Source: Ectobius pallidus (taxonomy: Eukaryota > Arthropoda > Insecta > Blattodea > Ectobiidae). Taken from it: 64,000 nt of DNA. The stretch's first letter is position 1. Every line of letters starts with the position of its first letter. The notes under the pieces are model-generated. The model did not search any database. It saw nothing but the letters and a program-made list of their open reading frames with translations, and was not told where the DNA came from. Positions 35,680 to 46,000 of the stretch are shown here, piece by piece. Position numbers and translations under genes: made by a program. The stretch is taken from the NCBI GenBank assembly GCA_964059195.1, contig CAXKWD010000011.1, positions 11,688,451 to 11,752,450 of the forward strand, given 5' to 3'.

Positions 35680-36193
35680 TAGGGTGTTAATGAATAACAC
35701 CGAAATATTTTACCTGTATATAGAGGGGACATAGACAAGCAACTTTTATTAGGAGATTTTTGTTCTATGACGTAAAATGTGTGTGCTACAGGGCATTAAA
35801 GTCATTCTAATTTTGTGCTCATAAGTCAATAATTATGCGAAATAGGGTTAAAATTATAAATAAATTGACTTCATGCCTTCCTAATGATCCATATAAACCT
35901 GATTCTTATTCAATCATCCACAGCTAGAGTTTTCATAATCTGCAAAATTTACAGACTAGTCACATGACTGGCCGTCACTAGTCATAACTACTGACTACAG
36001 TGTTAACAACGAAGTTCCTTTGTTTTGCATTTTTTTCTGATGTTAGATGTCAGTGGCGGCCATGCCCTGGGAGATTTTAGGCTGTAACAGGAAAAATTGA
36101 ATCCATAGAGCAAAAATCCCCTAATAAAAGTTGCTTATTTATGTCCCCTCTATATACAGGTATAATATTTCGGTGTTATTAATTAACACTCTG
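35680..36193. mobile_element. MITE with ~95-bp inverted repeats and TA duplication
   Basis: Left arm AGGGTGTTAATGAATAACAC ... CTGTATATAGAGGGGACATA ... TTTTATTAGGAGATTTTTG. The right arm is its reverse complement, ending CACTCTG. TA flanks at 35678-35679 and 36194-36195. No transposase. It resembles Tc1/mariner-derived MITEs. Confidence 0.75.
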
Positions 36194-37251
36194 TATATAT
36201 ATAAATTCTTCCTCACCCTTACTACAATCACTAATATGTTTCGTTTAACACAGACTCTATTACAGAGTTAAGTTGTTCGTCACTTAGCATCCTCTTGGAT
36301 TCCATTTCAGTACTAAATCAGTAAATAAATATGAAAGAAAGACACAAGAAAAATTTACCCCTGCCCTTCAAGATAATTTATATTTCCTTGACTGATGCAA
36401 TCCACGAGGAAATCATGTGATGAAGGGGATTCACTGCAGGAAGTGTGAAAGAGACTTCCCATGACATCTAGTATCAATTTTGTACACTTGGTCGCCAGAG
36501 AGACAGGCCAGTGACGTGAATTTAATATATTAAATTCCTCGCTACCACAGACTACAATGGATTTAATATATTAAATTTCGGCGTGCAAAGGGTTAAACAC
36601 CATAAGCAGCACCACAACCGACGTGTTTTGGCTAGGGAGTGGAATAAAGTTTAGCCACAAATGTTTCATGACAGTTTTTAACCTCTTTATGATAATCAAT
36701 ATTGAAGGACTCCTCTATAGTCGGCGTGAAAATGTTTTAGATAGTGGGATGGGTAGATACTGTTATATGTTTTCAATGTAAACCATTATTAAAATACTGG
36801 TCTGCATTATATGCAGTATAATGATTGAAATTTACATATTTTATGAAGTCGTAACATGTGCAGGCCCTCTACTGTAAATAAAAAACTGTATTTTTGTGCT
36901 TTTCTGGCCATTTTGGGGATTGTCTACAGAGTCTGCTTATCTGTGGTAGCCATGCCATCCATTCCATGGATAATCACATGTATACTGGTATATGGAATCA
37001 CTGCCTTTGCTATCCCTTGAGTACTGTGCATGGTTAAAACATAATATATGTAATCGTACAACAGGTACAAAAAAAATTAAATTGGTGCTCCTCAAAAAGG
37101 ATGCCTTTTTTGAATAAGTGAAGTTTATGTCTCCTTGTAGCTATGCTCAGATAAACATAAACATAAACGGTTGGAATGCAAAAGTTAGAATTGCATGAAA
37201 ACTAGAGCATGGAGGAAAAACAGTTTTCAGATTTTAAAACATTATGTCATA

Positions 37252-37944
37252 CAGTGGCGCCAACTTTTGAAAAACACTGCGTGGGCTCAATGATGTTGAA
37301 TAGAACTGCACAAAAAATTATTTAAGTGTTTCTAATACCTCTGTCACTTACACTTACATCACGAAAGTATTGTACAATGATAAGTGTTTTGTCCAAAGAA
37401 GATTAAGACCCGTAACGAAGCCAAGGGATGATGGCCATGTCACAACTATCCAAGGCTCTTTCAGGCAATTGTGATATCACGGAGATTTTGCTATTGCCTC
37501 TTGCGGGATGGAGATTAAGGGACAACACAGCCCTAAACCTAGGAAGGAACTATTCCAGTATCCTAGTGAAAAATCCCCGACCAGACCGGGAATTGAACCC
37601 AGGCCACTAGGGTGAAAGGCAGCCGCGCTACCAACTCAACGGGGTGGACTTTAAAGAAAATTCTCATATATATGCTAGCCATTAACTTTTCTGCGTTTTA
37701 GGTAACTATCAAAAATGGGAAGTTCACTTCAACAGAATCGAGGACGAGTTAGAAAATCGAGATGAAGATAAATGAGACTAAGGGAGATCATGTTATGCAA
37801 GTCAACAATAATCTTATTTCCATTTTGCACCGATTAAACAACGAAACATATTTTTTGTTAGTAGTAATAAATAAATTGCAATAACGCACGGCAAATTATT
37901 GGGTGGGCTTGAGCCCCACGGACCCATATAAGTTGGCACCACTG
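37252..37944. mobile_element. hAT MITE family 2, copy B, carrying a SINE
   Basis: Ends CAGTGGCGCCAACTTTTGAA and (other strand) CAGTGGTGCCAACTTATATG, flanked by ATGTCATA at 37244-37251 and 37945-37952. The same family as 15977-16524. The extra length is due mainly to the SINE at 37405-37652. Confidence 0.88.
37405..37652 (-). repeat. tRNA-derived SINE nested in hAT MITE copy B
   Basis: Minus-strand A box TTGGTAGCGCGG and B box GGTTCAATTCCC in 37576-37648. Flanked by a 10-bp near-repeat AAAGAAGATT/AAAGAAAATT (37395-37404, 37653-37662). The body runs to ~37405 (GTAACGAAGCCAAGGGATGA). Confidence 0.75.
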
Positions 37945-38099
37945 ATGTCATAGATATTAAGCATCAGTGAAAAAATCTCATCCAACTGAGATTTAGACAA
38001 AAAAATTGTTGAAAGTATAACAGAGAAAAGCACTACTACCGAGACACCTTGCAGAACACTGAAATGATAACCTCTCTGATATGTTCATCTGGTCACTGA

Positions 38100-38710
38100 C
38101 GTAGATCACAATACAGAGTTCAGACACGGAAGGAGGCGGACGGGTGGCAGTGCTGAGTGAGGCAAACAGTGTAAACAGTGCAAACAGTGAATAGTGTTAA
38201 TAAGCTGAGCAAGAAGGTTAAAGCAGAATGGGAATTGAAATACAAGTATACAGAGCAAGAATAGGCCTATTTGCGGGCAGCTGGAGCAGAACAGGGGGTC
38301 AGAAGAAGTCAACGGGGGAAAATGGAAAGATGACATGGCACATCGTCCTGATCCTGGCCTTCCTGCTCGTAATAGGGGGGGTGGAAACTAATCCAGGACC
38401 TAACACGACGGAATCAGACACCGCACAAGGAAATATGGAGGAGAAGATGAATATACTACTGGAAATGGTACAGAACATGTCAACAAAACTAGATAAATCA
38501 CAGAAAGACTGGAGCGGACTAAGAACTGAGGTCAACCAGGTCAAAAAATAAGTGGAAGAAATAAAAAAAGGAATACAAAACCAGAGCAGTAGAGATAACG
38601 AAACCAGGAGAAAGAACATTATTATTTTCGGAATGGAAGATCACAATACAAACCTCAACCATGATATAAACATGGACCACGAGCTGCGAGGCATCTTTGG
38701 TATGTCCACA
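38100..38710 (+). pseudogene. LINE ORF1 fragment with 2A-like motif
   Basis: A plus-strand frame from 38228: MGIEIQVYRARIGLFAGSW, a hydrophobic stretch WHIVLILAFLLVIGG, the 2A-like motif VETNPGP at ~38380-38402, then a coiled-coil-like region (MNILLEMVQNMSTKLDKSQ), a TAA stop at 38549 and continuation in the same frame (RRKNIIIFGMEDHN) to ~38703, where a poly-C tract follows. Known: 2A-type (DxExNPGP) sequences occur at the N-termini of some CR1/L2-like LINE ORFs and can cause ribosome skipping. Here the usual Asp before Val is Gly. The premature stop and truncation mark this copy as dead. Confidence 0.7.
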
Positions 38711-39488
38711 CACTTACTTACTAGTTTCCCCCCCCCCCCCCCCGTATGTTAAATTTTAAACTCCGCTCTTTACAAAATTTGTTTACTGCATTGATACTTT
38801 TTTGCAAACCTATTAAGGTAATCTCAGTTAGCATTAAATCCTCAACAAATTTTAGTCCCAGAACTGAAATATTCTTAATTGTTAGTTCTACTTCATGAGA
38901 AATATCGTTAATAAATGTGGGCTTAAGTTACAACCATGCCTAACTCCTATTTCTTGTTTAATCATTCCAGCAGTGCTACCAATTAAATTAATTCAACGGC
39001 AGTAAATTTTACCTCTGTTGTGTAATCTATTCCAGTAATGCGGGTAAGTCTCTGCTTTTTGAGATAAAGCAATATCATGTGCCTCTTAACTAGCTGGCCA
39101 GGGCACTCACTCACTTTTTACATGATCATATATGATTCATTAGCCCAAGTGGAACTGATAACTTGATGTGAAATCTTACATTTCTTGCTTCAGACGAGAG
39201 TAAAATAATGTATATTTTGTATTTGTGTGTTAAGATATATACTAAATAAGCATAGGCCTACTTTTATAAAATATGAGAGAATAATTTAAAATGCCAAAAA
39301 TATGTATTTATATGCACAGTAAAATATACTAAGGAGACTAGAAAACTCCTAATTCATACAAATAATTGATAGTATAACAATAATATGTTTGCAAAATATA
39401 TGCAAATGCACGAACTTCCTAACCCTGGTGATTAAGAATAACAGGATTCCCTGAAGGGAAAGATATTCAAGATTATCTATAAATAACT

Positions 39489-39494
39489 TTTATT
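39489..39494 (-). terminator. Candidate poly(A) signal for RAD54-like gene
   Basis: AATAAA on the minus strand about 375 bases after the stop codon. It is the first clear one seen downstream; other variants are possible. Confidence 0.35.
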
Positions 39495-39869
39495 CATCTC
39501 AGGCACCAGTACTATTTCTTTATCACACATACTTTACACACCCATACATCTCTTGTAATAAAATTATAATAATAACAAATAAAAATATCACAAACATTTG
39601 TTAACTATGGTGATAATTTACACAAAGGGGTCTAATTCATTTCACGTTACTAGATCCTGTTGAAATCAGTAACACAGCTATGGTCAGTTATTCAAATAAA
39701 ACTCTTCAAGAATAGGAATAAAAGCATCACATCCAACAAATACTGTATTAATTTTACGGTATTAAGGCCACAAACCCCAAGTCACATATGTCTGAATAAA
39801 ATCACTGAGGAATGATCTACTGTAACACAAATGGAATGCTACTTGCATCAGCTGGTATTTGTGGCGTTT

Positions 39870-40068
39870 TCAAGGAATAACTTTTTGCTCATGTGAACGA
39901 TGGTGGAAGACGAATGAGATGCCAGCATCCCAGCACTGTTTTAGCACCAAGTCTACAAGACCTCGCTTATCTGCACAGTGGTTCCAAGAAGACAAATCCG
40001 AAGTGCAGTCTGTGCCCTCTGGTGGTCCTCGTACCTGGATTCTATTCACACATCTTGTGCACTTGAAC
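39870..40068 (-). CDS. RAD54L: RAD54-like terminal exon
   Basis: Acceptor TATTTACAG|G completes Lys, then [65 protein letters not shown] and TGA stop. The cysteine pairs (CTRC, DC, HC) match the zinc-binding C-terminal region of RAD54. It is separated from the preceding exon by 8.7 kb of TE-filled intron. Confidence 0.93.
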
Positions 40069-43000
40069 CTGTAAATACAGTCCGCAGGTATAATACAGCA
40101 GCATGATTTTCCTCTTCACACAACATAAAATGAGAAGAAAGGCCATTTACTATATGTACAGAGAACCCCAATTTTATCTTGATGTTCACTTATCAAGATC
40201 TTCGTGAGAAGGATTTGGCAGTTGACATTGTATTTGAAAATGAGAAGGAAGCTCCTTGAAATGCATCATGCATGCAAATGAAATGGCAAGTGAAGCATAA
40301 AAGTGTGTAGCCCTGTAGTCAACTCATATAGTAAATTAAATTTATCACCAATACTGTTAAAATTGAATCTTTAAGGCTAGATAAACAATCAATTTCAAGT
40401 TGTAATTTTGAAAGTTTATATGACTACTGTCTTTTTAAAAGGACACCCATTTTTAATGTTTCTGTAGCAAATAAAAATAACTATTTATAACACGTGTCTT
40501 TGAGAAATAATGAAACGTTTTAAAGTAGAAAAAAATCACGTCTTAATTTTTCAGGCATATCTGGGTTAATATAAATTTTTCCCCAAATTTACAGATCTTT
40601 ATGTTTTTTGACTGATCTGTGACGCGATGTCACACCTGATTTTTCAATTTGATTGTATCTAATGTTTTTCATATGTTCTTTTATTCTTGTACCAATCTTC
40701 CTTTTTCTCTTCAAAATTAGAATTCCACTGTCTTCTAGTTTAAAATACAATGATATAAAATTTTTACTTACAGTGAATAGTTAAAAAGTATGTTGCATTA
40801 CGTTTCGGGTCTTTCCTCGACCCTTCCTCAGATGCCTCCAGAATCATACTGATCACAAAACGAGGAATCTTCCACGCCCCCTGTTGTTTGGTTACTATCT
40901 CCCATAAAAGTCGTGCACCGAGCATACCTATCGATCCATTCATTTGGCAATCCAAAATCCACAGTCCTTACAACCTCCTTGGAAGGTGGAGGAAAAATAA
41001 TGTTCGTTTTATCCCCACTAAGTCTCTTAATTACTCCCATCCACTCTTCACTTATATCTCCTTCATATCGATTCATTGATACTTCCTGGTTTTCGATAAT
41101 CTTCAACGCCTCAGTCACTTTTCTTTTAACTTTGTCAAAGACCACTTTCACTACACTAACCTCTCCAACTCGGTGTTTTTCTTGAACGATGTGTTGGCTC
41201 AAACCTGTTGTGAATTTTCCATTCTTGATGTCCCTTTCGTGCTCTTTAATTCTGGTTCCAAAGTCTCTCCCTGTTTCCCCAATATATACCTTGTCACATT
41301 CTCCACAAGTCACAGAATACACGCCAGCCATCTCCATTGCTTCATAACTCTACCCCAGACGTTTATACTGACAAAATGCCCTTCCTATTGTTTGTTTTGT
41401 CTTCTATGCAGGGGTTACACCATACTTGCGGAAAATTTTTCCGAACTGCTCACTTACATGCGGGTAGTAAGGTATCCCCACATAATTATCATTGTTATTT
41501 ATTTTTCTCTCTTCCATATCATATATGCGTTTAATAGCATAATAGCCAATGAGTATGGGAGATGGTACAGGGCATGTACGAACCATAACGTATTTCAATT
41601 TAACGGTACTGTATATAAACAGGTTGAAGGTTTAACTATGGGTAATCCCGTATCTGGTTTTGTGGCTGATATTTTTGTATATTATATGGAGAAACAAACA
41701 TTGCCTAAGTGGTTGGACAATATAGCAGTTTACATGCGTTACGTCGATGATGTGTTGGTAGTGGCAAAGAAGGATATATCGGATGGAATTTTGGAGGATT
41801 TTAATGGATACCATGAGAGAGTTAAATTCACATTAGAGAAATCTGTAAACAACTCAATTACTTATTTGGACATAAAGATTACAGTGCAACATCCTAAAAT
41901 CAGGTTAGGTGTTTACAGGAAGGAAAATAAAGGTGATTGGTACATACACAAAAGGTCGGCTCATCACCATATTATCAAAGACAATGTATGGAGAAATTTT
42001 GGGCAAAGGGCAATAAAGCTATGCAATAATACGGAAGACCTCGAGATTGAAAAAGAAGAAATTTTCAGATTAGCAAGAATCAATGGTTTCGATGGGAAGA
42101 AGATTAAAAACATCTGGCGTAAGGCGGAAAAACGCATATATGATATGGAAGAGAGATAAATAAATAACAATGATAATTATGTGGGGATACCTTACTACCC
42201 GCATGTAAGTGAGCAGTTCGGAAAAATTTTCCGTAAGTATGGTGTAACCCCTGCATACAAGACAAAACAAACAATAGGAAGGGCATTTTGTCAGTATAAA
42301 CGTCTGGGGTAGAGTTATGAAGCAATGGAGATGGCTGGCGTGTATTCTGTGACTTGCGGAGAATGTGACAAGGTATATATTGGGGAAACAGGGAGAGACT
42401 TTGGAACCAGAATTAAAGAGCACGAAAGGGACATCAAGAATGGAAAATTCACAACAGGTTTGAGCTAACACATCGTTCAAGAAAAACACCGAGTTGGAGA
42501 GGTTAGTGTAGTGAAAGTGGTCTTTGACAAAGTTAAAAGAAAAGTGACTGAGGCATTGAAGATTATCGAAAACCAGGAAGTATCAATGAATCGATATGAA
42601 GGAGATATAAGTGAAGAGTGGATGGGAGTAATTAAGAGACTTAGTGGGGATAAAACGAACATTATTTTTCCTCCACCTTCCAAGGAGGTTGTAAGGACTG
42701 TGGATTTTGGATTGCCAAATGAATGGATCGATAGGTATGCTCGGTGCACGACTTTTATGGGAGATAGTAACCAAACAACAGGGGGCGTGGAAGATTCCTC
42801 ATTTTGTGATCAGTATGATTCTGGAGGCATCTGAGGAAGGGTCGAGGAAAGACCCGAAACGTAATGCAACATACTTTTTAACTATTCACTGTAAGTAAAA
42901 ATTTTATATCATTGTATTTTAAACTTCCTTTTTCTTCTTTCTATGTATATCTTTTCACAATTTATTTGATGTATTCCTCGCTTTTTGACTGGAAGTGTGC

Positions 43001-46000
43001 TGTTAACATGATTCAACATTTCTATTAATTTTTTGATACTGTAGTTGTATTCTATGGCTAAAGTTATACCAAATTCTTTGAACATCTTTCAAAATGTTGA
43101 AGAAGTTCTAGGATGAAAAGTAAAACTTTTGAATTTTGTCTCGTCCTTACTAGGGGAAAGTATAGTTGTTTCTTATATCTATTCCTGTTTCTTGAAATTG
43201 ATAATCTTTTTGTCTATTAATATTTTATTGAACCCATTCAATTCTCTAGCTCCCTGTTGCAAATACCTATTCCATTCTTTCAATACCGTACCATATATAC
43301 TCGAATACTACCTGCACATTTTCTTCAAAAATCACTAGCGAAAAACTGGGGTGCGGGTATTATTTGAATACTGGACTCCTCTCATCTGAATTTCGACATT
43401 TTGTACCATATCGGCCCAATATAGCGCGATGCTTTGTAGTAGCATCACAGTACATTATAACAGTAGCTAAGCTGTAATGAAAGAAAAATGAGACAAAGAA
43501 AATGCTTTCTTATGCACATGGTCCGCCATGACTGGCGGCAAAACAAAGCTTTACGCATAGAGACGCCAAGCATACGTGCAGTCAAGGTAAGCAGAACCAC
43601 TAATTCGGGAAAGTTCAGTGAATTTCCACATGACTTTGACCTTGGGTCGGACCAGTCGGACGCATGTCATCGCGTGTGATTCCTGCTGAACAGCTGGAGA
43701 GTGCTGTTGTTGATAGTGTTATGCAGTGTGTATAAGACAGTGAGATTTCAGGCTGGCTGTTAGCATGTACATTATTTTTATAATTACATTTTAGTCTACC
43801 ATATTTATTTCATTTATATGTAATGTTAATTATAATTGTTTAATTAAGAATAAAACTGGCAAAATAATTTTATATAGAGGCCTATACATTTCTTTTTTTT
43901 TTCTCAAATTTCCTTTCGAAAATTTTGGGTGCGGGTATTATTCGAGGGTGGGTAGTATTCGGGTATATAGGGAAATGACTGTGTGATATGGCATTCGAAA
44001 TAGCTCATGAACAGCATGACCAGAAAAAGTGAAAAGAGACTTCCCATAGCAAGTCCTGATTCCAGTTGATATGTTTTGTCATTAAAACAAAAAAAATGTC
44101 TGTTTTCAATGCAGAATTTGTTAAATTGAAGTATTCATTTATAGTTTCAATTTCCAGATTGATAAATTCCAGCCCCTTTCTTAGATAAGTTATAGGTTAT
44201 AACTTATGTTTTAACAATGTTTTCAATGCTCCACTCCCATCAGTACATAATAGTTATATCAAGTGCTTTTTAAAAGGAGAAATCATTACTTCACCTGGAC
44301 GGTAGCATTGTGGTCTAGTATTCGGAAGGTTTCGAGTTTGGAATCTCGGTTCAAACTTTTTTATTCTCATTTTTCTTGTGTAGCCTAATGATAATCAGTA
44401 CTATGGAATATTTGATAAAAAGTTTAATATTTGCAAGAGGCAAGTTAGATGTACAGTGCGTTTCATGTAAGAGTTGGCCAATCGTGTGGGTTTCTGCTTC
44501 ATGGAGGTCACAGCTCTAACTCCCGAGTGATCGGGTGAAATATCTATGCAAACGAAGCCGTTAAATGAAAAATTAAAGTTAAAATTACAATGAAAATAAC
44601 CATGTCCCTCATCATAAGAGATGCTGGAAATGTCCTCCTCTTGCATCTATACAGCACTGCCACCATTTTAGAAAATTTTCTTTCACATGCATAAGTTCAG
44701 CTTTCGAGATAGAGTTAATTTATTTTGTGATATTGTTTTTAAGTTCTTCTAACAGTATGTGACTGTTTTTTATAGGGGAACTTGAAAAATAAAGTGTATA
44801 GGTATATTTCCCATACATTAGAAGAACTTAAAGACAATATCACAAGAGAAATGAACTCTATCTCTGAAGCTGAACTTATGCGCTTGAAAGAACATTTACT
44901 AAAAAAAGGTGCCAGTGTTTTGTGAACACAAGAGGAGGACATTTCCAGCATCTCTTGTGATGAGATACAAGATTATTTTCATTGTACTTTTGACTGTTAC
45001 TGTGAGAATCTGAATCATTACACTGTTAGCGGCTTTATTTGCATAGATACTCCACCAGATCGCTCGGGAGTTAGAGTTGTGGCCGCTGCGATGCAGAAAC
45101 CCGCATGATTGGCCATCTCTTATGTGAAACGCACTGTATAATAGCAATCCTTTCTCTTGTATTTAAACAAACTAAACAAAATCCTTCTCAGATAGGAATA
45201 AACAAATGTAATAATTTTGAATTTAAACAAACTCAAGAAATTCTCCCCAAAGACAAACAAAACAACATTGAAAATAGTTGGGAAATTCGACATGGTGTAT
45301 TTAATCCCTCTAAAATCAATTGCACTGCCCATCGATATAATATAAACATCCAAAGTCCTTCTGGTGAACTTGAATCCCATACCCAAGAAGCTAGGCTTAT
45401 GCCACTGTTTCATTTTCTTTTATGTTTATTTTCAACCAAACTAAATTCTTGTGCACATTAGTTATATATTATTAGGTACACAAGAAAAAATAAAAATACT
45501 GAAAATAATAAATACGAGGGAAAGTAAAAAAGTAAAGGGACTTTTGCAATTTCTCTTTTCAGGGTTTGGTAACACTGCTAGTATCCAGTGCTGAAGTAGT
45601 GTAGTCGGCAACACTTCTGTACAATGTGTCACTCTTATTCCTGCGTTAGTCGTTGGAGTGTAGCAAACCATTAAACATGGCAGCTCCATTGTCAATCTGC
45701 ACCAAGGAGGAAATGAGGGCAGTGATTCGCTTTTTGTTTGGGGAAGGTGTTAAACCTGCGGACATTATTCGTCGAATGCAAGAACAGTATGGTGACAGCG
45801 GTTTATCGTGAAAGAAGATCTACGAATGGATAGAGCACTTCAAACAGGGAAGAACTTCTTTATGTGACAACGAAAGATCGGGCAGGCCATCGACTTCAAC
45901 CATTAAGGACAATGTGAAAGTCGTTGATGGTATGGTGAGGGAAAACAGACGAATCACAGTGGACAAAATCGCGAATATTTTACATATCAGTCATCACTGC

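Larger units (their letters stand above)
30701..39488. other. Intergenic interval between PP2C-like and RAD54-like genes
   Basis: TEs are listed separately. 33445-34365, 36200-37240 and 38750-39480 show no gene. 36525-36575 has two perfect ATTTAATATATTAAAT palindromes 39 bp apart, followed by AAAGGGTTAA. Confidence 0.6.
40738..42923 (+). mobile_element. Penelope-like element (family b), inverted-end copy with RT and GIY-YIG
   Basis: The plus-strand body (41532-42923) encodes the RT C-terminal half from [34 protein letters not shown] (catalytic YVDD) and the thumb [20 protein letters not shown], then after a TAA (near 42156) a GIY-YIG domain [20 protein letters not shown] with [15 protein letters not shown]. 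The ~790-bp 3' end is repeated inverted on the left (40738-41531). The arms differ: the GIY-YIG frame is open for 169 codons in the left arm but has TAA at ~42466 on the right. The left arm is open across the site of the right-arm stop near 42156 but has a stop where the right arm reads Tyr. It sits in the last RAD54-like intron. Confidence 0.92.

Noticed and set aside
41173..41530. Start of the 328-codon frame as part of the RT protein
   Set aside because: This part is the antisense of the left inverted PLE arm. Real RT similarity starts at about 41556.
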